NCBI RefSeq assembly: GCF_052156635.1
Contig: NZ_JBQKUO010000002.1
Span: 1-64,000 of the forward strand
Direction: 5' to 3'
Origin: Nitrospina sp052156635
GTDB lineage: Bacteria > Nitrospinota > Nitrospinia > Nitrospinales > Nitrospinaceae
DNA: 64,000 bases
Of this stretch, positions 35,159 through 43,168 are shown piece by piece. A program made the position numbers and the translations under genes. Within the stretch, counting starts at the first letter, position 1, and each line of letters begins with the position of its first letter. A model generated the notes under the pieces. That model was given only the letters and a program-made list of their open reading frames with translations, did no database searches and was not told the origin of the DNA.

Positions 35159-35394
35159 TAGATGTCCCTCAAAATGAATTTTTTGTCGGCATTTTTCCTA
35201 CAATATGGAGAGAATGTATTGATAATATTAGGGTTACTGGGCTTTCGGAATGGCAGTACCCCCAAAGTGGGGGGCATGTGGCAAGACATTTTTGTGGCCA
35301 GGGCCGGACGGCGGTACAATTTGAAATCTGTACGCCAAAAGGTTGTATTTGTTATGCAAGTTGAATTTCTCGTTGTGAGGGAGGTTGACAGATC

Positions 35395-37077
35395 TTGAAA
35401 CGGTATTTCTTTGGAAGCCTCGCGCTGATCTGGGTTGCGGCCGCTTTGCCGGCCAAGGCGGAATCCGGAAACGGCGCCCAGATTTTCCAGGCCATGGAAG
35501 AGGAGATGGCCCGCTCGTTGAAAGAGCTCCAGGTGGATGACTTCGGCCCGCCGTACTTCATCAATTACCAGGTGCGGCACCATGACCGGGCGGAAGTGAC
35601 AGCCACGCTCGGCGCGCTCCTGGAATCGGACATCAAACAGAAGCAGACGCTTTTTGTGGATGTGAAGGTGGGCGATCCCGAGTTCGACAGTTCGCATCCG
35701 CAAAGCCATCAGTACGTCACCGAAGCGTTGATCCCGCTCGATAACCAGGTCGGCGCCCTCCGGCGTGCGTTGTGGTATGAAACGGATCTGCGCTACAAAC
35801 AAGCCATCGTCAACCTGCTGAAGAAAAAGGGACGGTTCATCAGTGGCGTGGAAAGCCACGAAATTTCAGACTTTTCTCCCGGCAACCCCCCGCAGGTGCG
35901 GCTGGGGCCGGTTCCTGAGTGGAAGCCCCGCATGCAGGAATGGGAATCCCTGGCGAAAGCCGTCTCCGAGCGGTTCCGCAACGCGGAGGACATCGAGAAG
36001 TCCAAGGTGGAAGTGTCCGCCAACCGCACCATCCGTTATTACTACGATTCCGAAGGCAACAAGATCCGTGAGGGGAAATTGTACTATGCCCTTGTCATCG
36101 AAGGCTGGGCCCGGTCTCCCCAGGGCGACCGCCTGCATGACGAGGAATCGGTTTACCTGCACGAAGGCGACCCCTTTCCTAAAGAGGAAGAACTGATCTC
36201 CCGCGCCGACCGCCTGATCGAGTCTCTGGGGAAGCTCAAACGCGCGCCGCGCATGGACCCGTACATCGGTCCGGCCATCTTCAGTCCGGATGCCACGGCG
36301 GTGCTGTTCCATGAGGCGTTGGGCCACCGTCTGGAAGGCGACCGCCTGCGGCAGGACCGCGACGGCAAGACATTTCTCAAGAAGATCGGGCGGAGGATAC
36401 TTCCCGAATTCCTGTCGGTGACGGACAATCCGGAGATGACCCGTTTCCAGGGCACCCCCCTGCTTGGGCATTACCGCTTCGACGACGAAGGCCAGGAAAG
36501 CGAAGAGGTGGTGCTGGTAGAAGGCGGCACCCTGCAAAATTTTCTCCTCACGCGCATGCCGGTACTGGGATTCAGCCGCACCAACGGCCACGCCCGCGGC
36601 GACGGCGTGCACGCGCCCATGTCGCGCATGAGCAATTTCATCATCGAATCGAAGTCGCGGGTGGATGCCGCGACGTTGAAGCGGAAACTCATCGAGGAAG
36701 TCCAGCGGCAGGGCAAACCCTTCGGCCTGTTCGTGAAAAAGATCACCGGTGGCGAGACCCACACCGAAGGCGCCGGGTTCCAGGTGTTCAAAGGCGAACC
36801 GTTATACCTGTATAAAGTGTATCCCGACGGACGCGAGGAGTTGGTTCGCGGGGTCGATTTCGTAGGCACGCCGCTTTCCATGATCGGCAAGATCATGGTC
36901 ACCGGAGACAAGCGGGAGGTTTTGAACGGATTCTGCCACGCGGAGTCCGGGGCGATCCCCGTCACCAGCATCGCTCCCAGCGTGCTTTTGCGTGAGGTGG
37001 AATTGCAGGGTGCGAAGAAAATGCGGGTTCGCCCGCCGATCCTCACACCGCCTGCCGTGTCCACATCGCTTCAATAA
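35395..37077 (+). CDS. exported TldD/PmbA-family metalloprotease
   Basis: A 560-residue TldD-family protein. TldD and TldE normally act together in the cytoplasm as a metalloprotease of unfolded peptides. This one has an N-terminal signal peptide (GSLALIWVAAALPAKA), so it should be periplasmic. The zinc motif HEALGH (H306, E307, H311) of the catalytic TldD type is intact, and GGETHTEGAGF and GFCHAESGAIPV mark the conserved C-terminal half. The start is a TTG after GAGGGAGG with ten bases spacing; there is no in-frame ATG before the signal. No tldE partner is adjacent. Confidence 0.82.
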   Translation: MKRYFFGSLALIWVAAALPAKAESGNGAQIFQAMEEEMARSLKELQVDDFGPPYFINYQVRHHDRAEVTATLGALLESDIKQKQTLFVDVKVGDPEFDSSHPQSHQYVTEALIPLDNQVGALRRALWYETDLRYKQAIVNLLKKKGRFISGVESHEISDFSPGNPPQVRLGPVPEWKPRMQEWESLAKAVSERFRNAEDIEKSKVEVSANRTIRYYYDSEGNKIREGKLYYALVIEGWARSPQGDRLHDEESVYLHEGDPFPKEEELISRADRLIESLGKLKRAPRMDPYIGPAIFSPDATAVLFHEALGHRLEGDRLRQDRDGKTFLKKIGRRILPEFLSVTDNPEMTRFQGTPLLGHYRFDDEGQESEEVVLVEGGTLQNFLLTRMPVLGFSRTNGHARGDGVHAPMSRMSNFIIESKSRVDAATLKRKLIEEVQRQGKPFGLFVKKITGGETHTEGAGFQVFKGEPLYLYKVYPDGREELVRGVDFVGTPLSMIGKIMVTGDKREVLNGFCHAESGAIPVTSIAPSVLLREVELQGAKKMRVRPPILTPPAVSTSLQ

Positions 37078-37099
37078 AATCTTTGGAAAAATAAAAAAA

Positions 37100-37128
37100 C
37101 GGCCGGGAGATGTCTCCCGGCCGTTTTT
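37100..37128 (+). terminator. terminator after the TldD-like gene
   Basis: A perfect 10-base stem CGGCCGGGAG (37100-37109) / CTCCCGGCCG (37114-37123), loop ATGT, followed by TTTTT. Seven As precede the stem on the other side, so it can also serve the minus strand. Confidence 0.9.
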
Positions 37129-37152
37129 CAGACCCGTCCTTCCCAAACTTCA

Positions 37153-37220
37153 GGCCGGCTTCCCGATTTGGGGGAAGTTGACACTTTCGGTTTCAAGATT
37201 TAAAACACGGAAAGCCGGCC
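37153..37220. repeat. long inverted repeat similar to the one at 8221-8299
   Basis: Arms at 37153-37165 and 37208-37220 match at 12 of 13 positions (GGCCGGCTT-CCCG against CGGAAAGCCGGCC) around a 42-base loop. It lies 18 bases behind the stop of the secreted protein gene at 37239. Unlike the earlier copy it has no T-run, so it is not a plain terminator. Confidence 0.45.
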
Positions 37221-37238
37221 CAGCCAAACGACGTTGAC

Positions 37239-37655
37239 TCACTTGCAAATGACCTTCAACTTGGCGTTGCCCATCGTGGCGTTCACGATGCGCGCCTCGT
37301 CGAAGAGGGGGCCTTTGTTCGGTCCCCGTTCACCCGGAGCCACGGCGAAAATCGAGACGCCGTCTTTTTTGTATCCCAGCGTCTGATTGGGTTCCAACTG
37401 GTCCCAATCGTAATTGTCGCCGTTACCCCGGGCGATCCGGACCCGGGCCATTTCATCCCCGCTCAGGTTCTGAACGGTGATGTCCTTGTTGCAAAAGGCC
37501 GTGGTTCCCGGTTCCAGGATCATTTCCTCGTTGTTCATGCCTTCCACAAACCAGGGCTCGACGGTCTCTTCACCTGCTCCCAGTGCCGTGCTGGCGCCGA
37601 ACGTCAGCATGGAACAAATTACGATGCCGGTAAAAAGCGTTTTCGTCCCTCTCAT
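37239..37655 (-). CDS. secreted protein of unknown family (tandem paralogue B)
   Basis: A 138-residue exported protein: signal peptide MRGTKTLFTGIVICSMLTFG...ALG, then a mature domain of about 110 residues. It is a clear paralogue of the next gene upstream (37746-38144): shared segments include EPWFVEG, ILEPGTTA-CNKD, RGNGDNYDWDQ, LGYKKDGVSIF and a C-terminal T-MGNA-LKV-CK. Two cysteines (in CNKD and the last residues) could form one disulfide bridge. Its ATG follows TTGGAGGTTATT. I do not recognise the family; a small beta-sandwich is a guess. Confidence 0.75.
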   Translation of the reverse strand: MRGTKTLFTGIVICSMLTFGASTALGAGEETVEPWFVEGMNNEEMILEPGTTAFCNKDITVQNLSGDEMARVRIARGNGDNYDWDQLEPNQTLGYKKDGVSIFAVAPGERGPNKGPLFDEARIVNATMGNAKLKVICK

Positions 37656-37745
37656 GAATAACCTCCAATCTGTATTCATTGAAGGGCCCGCACAAGCGGA
37701 CCCGGTTTTAAAAGTGTGAGGCCAAACAAGTCAAGCGAGATTGAC

Positions 37746-38144
37746 TTACTTGCAAAGCACCTTCAAATTCGCACTGCCCATGGTTCCATTGACAATGCGG
37801 GTTTCGTCCACGTGCTGCCGAGCGCCAGAATCACTGGAAAAAATGGAAACGCCGTCTTTTTTGTATCCAAGGGACTGATTGGGGTCGATCTGATCCCAGT
37901 CATAGTTGTCACCATTGCCCCGGATGATCTGGACGGTCGCTTCTTCACTTTCACTCATGTTGTGGACGGTAAAATCCTTGTTGCAGTAGGCCGTGGTGCC
38001 CGGCTCCAAAATCGTTTCCGCCTGGTTGTAACCTTCAACAAACCAGGGCTCCACCGTCATCTCCTCCGCACCAGCGGAGTTGGCACCGAAAACCGCCATT
38101 GAGCTGATTAACGCAAATGCCAAAACCGCTTTCTTGCTTTTCAT
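37746..38144 (-). CDS. secreted protein of unknown family (tandem paralogue A)
   Basis: A 132-residue exported protein with the signal peptide KKAVLAFALISSMAVFGANSAGA. The mature part shares the same blocks as paralogue B, with TVEPWFVEGYNQAETILEPGTTAYCNKD at its start and LKVLCK at its end. It lies 90 bases upstream of B on the same strand and is probably co-transcribed. The ATG follows GGAGGTCTTTAC. The duplication is recent enough for the blocks to stay nearly identical but the signal peptides have diverged. Function unknown. Confidence 0.75.
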   Translation of the reverse strand: MKSKKAVLAFALISSMAVFGANSAGAEEMTVEPWFVEGYNQAETILEPGTTAYCNKDFTVHNMSESEEATVQIIRGNGDNYDWDQIDPNQSLGYKKDGVSIFSSDSGARQHVDETRIVNGTMGSANLKVLCK

Positions 38145-38512
38145 GTAAAGACCTCCATCCTATCTAATATGTATGTGATGTTGTTTTTAAGGCAGGCACA
38201 TTCCCGGAAACGGGAAACCCTCTATGTTCTATAATCAATACAAATTGAATGCCAAACCGCGGCATGGTCGTAACCCATTGATTCGATTCTCTTTGTAAAA
38301 TGGGAAGTTAAAGAGGGAGGAGGGAAGTCCGGCCAAAATCTGCCCATTTTGGGTGATATTTATATAAGTAATTGTTTTTAATGATTTTTCAATTGGCCAA
38401 ATTTCACCGAACTGACGAAAATTGGCCGCCGGATTGCGAGGTACCTATATTGATTTTATATCCCTCAATGAAGGATATTTCGGTCTTTTTCCTTAAATAA
38501 AGGCAAGTTGGA
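38145..38512. other. 368-base AT-rich spacer between divergent transcription units
   Basis: It separates the secreted paralogues (leftwards) from the sigma-54 activator (rightwards). It contains two small inverted repeats: TTCCCG-GAAA-CGGGAA (38201-38216), close to the secreted genes, and ATATCC-N9-GGATAT (38458-38478), about 40 bases before the activator. AATTGGCC is repeated directly (38391-38398 and around 38422-38429). No coding frame or consensus promoter stands out. The repeats are candidate regulator sites. Confidence 0.5.
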
Positions 38513-39907
38513 ATGAAATACAATCTTCACCAGGTGCTCGATTCCGCGCGGGACGGCATCTTCATCGTGGGACGGGACCACCGGCTGGTCCTGTTCAACC
38601 GCGCCTGCGAGGAGCTGTACAACGTCTCCCGCGAGGACGTGGTTAATAAAGCCTGCTGGAAACTGTCTGATTTCGAAAAAAGCTGGCAGGAAGCCGCGCG
38701 TGCGGGCGGCCGCATTTCATACGGGGAACTGGGCGCGAAAAAGGAACGCATGGTTCTGCCCCACAAAAGCGGCAAGCAGGTGTGGGTGGAAACCATCTAC
38801 ACTCCCATTCTCGACGAGGAGAACAACGAAATCGCCTATGTCATGGGCGTGATCAAGGACATCACCGAACTCAAAGACATGGAGCGCGAAAAGGAACGCC
38901 TGCAACAGGAAATCGGCAAGATCCGCGGGGAACTGGGATCGAAATACGATTTTTCCAGCATCGTCGGCCGTTCCGCGCCGATCATGCAGGTCATGAAGCT
39001 GGCCGCCGAGGTGGCGCAGGAGAACACCACCGTGATGCTGGTGGGCGAAAGCGGCACGGGCAAGGAACTGGTGGCCAAGGCTATTCACTACAACAGCCGC
39101 CGTGCGGACAAACCGTTTGTTGCGCTCAACTGTTCGGCGTTCCCGGAAACGCTGATCGAAAGCGAATTGTTCGGTTACGAAAAAGGCGCATTCACCGGCG
39201 CGGAAAAAAGCAAGCCTGGCAAAATCCAGCTCGCTTACGGCGGCACGCTGTTTCTCGACGAGGTGACGGAGATGTCCCCGGCAACGCAGGCCAAGATTCT
39301 GCGTGTCATCCAGGAACGCGAATTCGAACCGCTGGGCTCGGTGAAACCGCAACGCGCGGACATCCGTATCATCGCCGCCACCAACAAGGACCTGGAGGCG
39401 CTTGTGGAGAAAGGGCAGTTCCGCGACGACCTGTTCTACCGGCTGTTTGTGTACCCGATCGTGATTCCACCCCTGCGCGAGCGGCCGGAGGACCTGGCCC
39501 CGCTCATCGATCGCCTTCTGGAAAAATTCAACCACGACATGGCCAAGCGCATTCAGGGCATCGCGCCGGAAGCCCTGCAGATGCTGAAAAACTACCACTG
39601 GCCGGGAAACGTGCGTGAATTGCAGAACGTGATGGAACGGCTCATGATCCTGTCCAAGGGCGAGGTCATCCAGGTGGAGGACCTGCCGCGTTACGTGGTG
39701 GAATCCATGAAGCTGAACCACTCCCGCGAGCCGGGGACGAGCAATGGAATCCCTCCGGGGTTTTCGCTGGAGGATTCGGTCAACCAGTTCGAAAGCCGCA
39801 TCATTCAGCAGGCACTCAAGCAGTGCGGGCACAACAAGTCGCGGGCGGCGAACCTGCTCGGTCTGTCGCGCTCGACGTTCCGTTACAAACTGTCGCGGTT
39901 GAGTTGA
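38513..39907 (+). CDS. PAS-domain sigma-54-dependent transcriptional activator
   Basis: A 464-residue NtrC-family activator. Residues 1-125 are a PAS sensor domain (GIFIVGRDHRLVLFNRACEE, GVIKDITELKDMERE). A short coil links it to the AAA+ domain, with Walker A GESGTGKE, the sigma-54 contact loop GAFTGA, Walker B GGTLFLDE and arginine-finger region RPEDLAP. The C-terminus is a Fis-type helix-turn-helix (NKSRAANLLGLSRSTFRYKL). There is no receiver domain, so the PAS domain senses the signal directly. The target genes are unknown; no -24/-12 site was found in the window by eye. Confidence 0.92.
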   Translation: MKYNLHQVLDSARDGIFIVGRDHRLVLFNRACEELYNVSREDVVNKACWKLSDFEKSWQEAARAGGRISYGELGAKKERMVLPHKSGKQVWVETIYTPILDEENNEIAYVMGVIKDITELKDMEREKERLQQEIGKIRGELGSKYDFSSIVGRSAPIMQVMKLAAEVAQENTTVMLVGESGTGKELVAKAIHYNSRRADKPFVALNCSAFPETLIESELFGYEKGAFTGAEKSKPGKIQLAYGGTLFLDEVTEMSPATQAKILRVIQEREFEPLGSVKPQRADIRIIAATNKDLEALVEKGQFRDDLFYRLFVYPIVIPPLRERPEDLAPLIDRLLEKFNHDMAKRIQGIAPEALQMLKNYHWPGNVRELQNVMERLMILSKGEVIQVEDLPRYVVESMKLNHSREPGTSNGIPPGFSLEDSVNQFESRIIQQALKQCGHNKSRAANLLGLSRSTFRYKLSRLS

Positions 39908-39936
39908 GGGGAATTGTGAACCTGAACTGACGGACG

Positions 39937-41118
39937 TCAGTACATCAGGTATTCCCGTCGAAGGGGAAGGAAGGCCTGCGTGTCCGGTTCCCAGGACTGC
40001 TCGATATCGAGCAGCGAGAAGTTTGCGCCCAGCAGGTGTTCCCGCAATTCGGGGTTGCCGTACAGCAGGTCGATGGCCGGGATGTCGGTTATGAATTCAT
40101 AAGGTTTGTCGCGCCAGGAAAACCGATCCGGAAAATCCTGCGAGATGGCGCGCAGGACAGCGATCCCCGTGATGAGGGGTTTGAACCGTTCCCGGTGTGT
40201 CACCTGTAAAAACACGCCCGCGCACAACTCGCCCCGGTGTTTCTGGAATCCCGGTTTGAAATACTGCGGACGAAACTGCACGCCAGGCAGGTTTTTGCGG
40301 TTCAGGCGTTCCGCCAGCCGGTAGGCATCGATCCCCGGTGCGCCACATTGCTCGAAGGGCAGGGTGGTCCCACGGCCTTCCGACAACTGCGTTGCCTCCA
40401 GCAGGCACATGCCGGGATACACGGTTGCGGTCGATACGGTCGGCATGTTGGGCGACGGCGCCACCCAGGGAAGCCCCGTTTCGTCGTACCACATGTTCCG
40501 GTTCCAGCCTTCCATGTGAACCACGCCGAGGTCGCATCCGATTCCGAAGTGTTCGTTGAACAGGCACGCCAGTTCCCCCGCTGTCATGCCGTGCCGGTTC
40601 AGAATCGGGTACTGTCCGACGAACGAGCGGTATCCCTCACCGACGCAGTTGCCTTCCACCTGGTGCCCGTTGATGGGATTCGGCCGGTCGCACACCACCA
40701 TGCGCACTCCCGCCTCCCGGCAGGCTTCCATGCAGAACGCCATGGTGTAAACAAACGTGTAGTAACGCGAGCCGATGTCCTGGATGTCGAACACCACGGT
40801 GTCGAGGTCGGCGAACAGCTCGGGAGAAGGACGGAGCGAGGCTTCGTCGGTTCCGTACAGGCTGTGGATGGCGAGGCCGGTGCCGGGATCGACGGAAGAG
40901 TCCACCGATTCCATGTCCTGCGCCACGCCGTAAAGGCCGTGTTCCGGAGCCAGCAGTTTCACCAGCTCGATTTCATCGTGTTCCTGGAAATGAAGCCAGC
41001 CGTAGCGGCCGTCGGCGGCGACGCAGGTGTGGTTGGCCACCAGTCCCACGCGCCTGCCTTTCAGGATATGGGCCGGGTCGGCCAGCAGACGGTCCAGCCC
41101 GGTCTTGACGTGAGTCAT
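39937..41118 (-). CDS. exo-beta-N-acetylmuramidase NamZ-like (DUF1343)
   Basis: A 393-residue protein of the DUF1343 family, whose Bacillus member NamZ removes N-acetylmuramic acid from peptidoglycan fragments. It carries the family motifs GLVANHT, LLAPEHGLYG, FDIQDIGSRYYTFVYTM, DRPNPI, and PYEFITD. No signal peptide is visible, so it may act on recycled muropeptides in the cytoplasm. The ATG at 41118 is chosen; an upstream TTG at 41139 has poor spacing. It overlaps the transcription unit of glgC, 24 bases behind it on the same strand. Confidence 0.85.
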   Translation of the reverse strand: MTHVKTGLDRLLADPAHILKGRRVGLVANHTCVAADGRYGWLHFQEHDEIELVKLLAPEHGLYGVAQDMESVDSSVDPGTGLAIHSLYGTDEASLRPSPELFADLDTVVFDIQDIGSRYYTFVYTMAFCMEACREAGVRMVVCDRPNPINGHQVEGNCVGEGYRSFVGQYPILNRHGMTAGELACLFNEHFGIGCDLGVVHMEGWNRNMWYDETGLPWVAPSPNMPTVSTATVYPGMCLLEATQLSEGRGTTLPFEQCGAPGIDAYRLAERLNRKNLPGVQFRPQYFKPGFQKHRGELCAGVFLQVTHRERFKPLITGIAVLRAISQDFPDRFSWRDKPYEFITDIPAIDLLYGNPELREHLLGANFSLLDIEQSWEPDTQAFLPLRREYLMY

Positions 41119-41142
41119 GGTGTGCCCGCTTTCGCTCAATCC

Positions 41143-42378
41143 CTATCTGGATGAGGGAAACTTGTATCCCTTGGGTATTACGATGATATTGGATTCCTTG
41201 TCCACATGGAACCGTTTTTCGTCTTCGGCGGGATCGTAGCCGATGACGGTGCCCGGCGGGATATACACGTCCTTGTCGATGATGGCCATGTTGATCTTGC
41301 AGTCGGGGCCGATGTGCACGCGGTCCATGAGGATCGAATTGATGACCGCCGCACCGCCTTCCACCATCACGCTCCGGCCCAGGACGCTGTCCTGCACGAT
41401 GCCGCCGCTGATGATGCTTCCCTCCGACACCAGGCTGTTCACCGCCTGCCCGCGCCGCCCCTCCATGTTGAATACGAATTTCGCCGGCGGCAGGCCGAAG
41501 GAATTGCTCTTGATGGGCCACTTGCGGTTGTACAGATTGAAAATCGGCTTAATGTTGCGCAGGTCCATGTTGGCTTCCCAGTAACTGCCGATGGTGCCGA
41601 CGTCGCGCCAGTAGCCGATTTCTTCTTCCGTGATGTCCGGGACGCGGTTGGTGGCGAAGTCGTAAGCGTAAACCGCGTGGTTGCCGTACACCGAGGGCAG
41701 GATGTCCTTGCCGAAATCGTGCGAGGACTCCGTCTTGTCCGCGTCGGAGAAAAGCACTTCCGTCAGGAACTTGGCATTGAACAGGTAGTTGCCCATGGAA
41801 ACGTACGCCAGGCCCGGGCGGTCCGGAATGGGTGTCGGGTTTTTGGGTTTTTCCTGGAAACCGATGACCCGCCCCGCCTTGTCCACCTGGATCACGCCGA
41901 ACTGATGCGCCTGGTCCACCGGAACCGGAATGGCGGAGATGGTGACGTCCGCCTGCTTTTCCGTGTGGTACTGCACCTTCTGCTGAATATCCATGCGGTA
42001 GATGTGGTCCGCACCGAAAATGGCGACGAGATCGTAATCCCGGTCCTGCACCAGGTTGATGTTCTGGTAAATGGCGTCCGCCGTGCCCCGGTACCAGCTT
42101 TCGCCGGTGCGCTTCTGAGCTGGAACGGGCAGGATGAAATGGTCCGGGAGAATCGAGCTGAACCGCCACCCTTCCTGCAGGTGTTCGGTGAGCGACTGGC
42201 TTTTGAACTGGGTGAGGACGTAGATCGCGTAGATGCGGGAGTTGATGAAATTGCTGAGCACGATGTCGATCAGCCGGTACTTGCCGCCAAAAGGCACCGC
42301 AGGTTTGGCCCGTTCGGCGGTCAGTGGGTGCAGCCGGCTTCCCTCGCCCCCAGCCATGATCATGCCCAGAATTTTCAT
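41143..42378 (-). CDS. glgC: glucose-1-phosphate adenylyltransferase
   Basis: Makes ADP-glucose from glucose-1-phosphate and ATP, the committed step of bacterial glycogen synthesis. The 411-residue protein has the nucleotide-binding MAGGEGSRLHPLTAERAKPAVPFGGKYRLID, the DHIYRMD Mg2+ site, the FQEKPK sugar-phosphate loop and a C-terminal left-handed beta helix (GSIISGGIVQDSVLG, DKDVYIPPGTVIG). The start is GTG/ATG-like MKILGMIMAGGE. No other glycogen gene is adjacent; NamZ follows on the same strand. Confidence 0.94.
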   Translation of the reverse strand: MKILGMIMAGGEGSRLHPLTAERAKPAVPFGGKYRLIDIVLSNFINSRIYAIYVLTQFKSQSLTEHLQEGWRFSSILPDHFILPVPAQKRTGESWYRGTADAIYQNINLVQDRDYDLVAIFGADHIYRMDIQQKVQYHTEKQADVTISAIPVPVDQAHQFGVIQVDKAGRVIGFQEKPKNPTPIPDRPGLAYVSMGNYLFNAKFLTEVLFSDADKTESSHDFGKDILPSVYGNHAVYAYDFATNRVPDITEEEIGYWRDVGTIGSYWEANMDLRNIKPIFNLYNRKWPIKSNSFGLPPAKFVFNMEGRRGQAVNSLVSEGSIISGGIVQDSVLGRSVMVEGGAAVINSILMDRVHIGPDCKINMAIIDKDVYIPPGTVIGYDPAEDEKRFHVDKESNIIVIPKGYKFPSSR

Positions 42379-42487
42379 TGTGTTCGCGCTCCAGTTCGTG
42401 AGAAGGGGAAAGAGGGGGAAGTTGCCCGATGGTTCTTATTTTAATGGTTTTGCGATGAATAGCAATCCGCAGGCCCGGCAATTCAAC

Positions 42488-42515
42488 TTGATTTTCCTTT
42501 GGACAGTTGTATAGA
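42488..42515 (+). promoter_or_regulatory. possible promoter of the His/Cys-rich secreted protein
   Basis: TTGATT (42488-42493), 16 bases, TATAGA (42510-42515). If used, the transcript starts within a few bases of the ATG at 42524 or the in-frame ATG at 42530, so the mRNA would be nearly leaderless. Confidence 0.35.
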
Positions 42516-42523
42516 ATTGCCTC

Positions 42524-42919
42524 ATGGGAATGAAAAGCTGGATCAGTGCAGGCTTAATCTTTTTGGTGTGTTGCGTGGGCACGTCCGCTTGGGCGTCTCC
42601 GCACGGCCACGTCATGGAGAAGTCCCCGTTTGTCAAAAAACAGGGAGCCCATGCCCTGCACTGTGCGCTGATGGGGCATGACATCCAGAAACCCTGCCCG
42701 CACTACCAGAAGCGGGGTTTGGACGGCCTGGAGATTCAACTGCCCTGTCATGACAACCCCGCTCCGGCATCCGGCTCCCCTTCTGCATCGAGCGTCTTTC
42801 TGCACAGTGTGCCTTTCAATACTCCCGCTTATGAGCGAGTGGTGGCGTTGCCTTTGTTCCGCTCCGGTTTTTCTTTTCATCTCCCTTCTATTCCAGAACC
42901 TCCTCCCCGGTTCCTCTAA
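42524..42919 (+). CDS. small secreted His/Cys-rich protein
   Basis: A 131-residue exported protein with a signal peptide (ISAGLIFLVCCVGTSAWA). The first 50 mature residues hold the histidines and cysteines: SPHGHVM, HALHCALMGHD, KPCPHYQ, LPCHDN. That spacing suggests metal binding. The rest is low-complexity with a proline-rich end (PSIPEPPPRFL). It precedes the BNR/TonB genes on the same strand by 250 bases and may belong to their uptake system. It resembles, loosely, small proteins found next to copper-related TonB genes. Confidence 0.6.
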   Translation: MGMKSWISAGLIFLVCCVGTSAWASPHGHVMEKSPFVKKQGAHALHCALMGHDIQKPCPHYQKRGLDGLEIQLPCHDNPAPASGSPSASSVFLHSVPFNTPAYERVVALPLFRSGFSFHLPSIPEPPPRFL

Positions 42920-43168
42920 ACCCTTCGCTATTTCCAAAAGTCGTTCCGGCTGGGAATTGAGCATCGTTTCCTTGCGCTTCTTTTAATTCCGGACCCCCGG
43001 CTTTTAATACAAAAGGCGAAGCAACTCCATCGACGACATCCTTATTTTTTAAATTGCTCGAAGTCCCTTCGGGTTCCGGCCCGTTTTGGGGTCGTTCCTC
43101 CCGAGAGCGGGGTCGAAATCCCTTTGAGTGATATTTCGGTCGAGTTCAAAGTGTTTGGAGGTTCCTTC

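Noticed and set aside
35162..35398. A 78-codon open frame before the TldD-like gene
   Set aside because: It runs through the yqeY promoter and has low-GC codons unlike its neighbours; no family.
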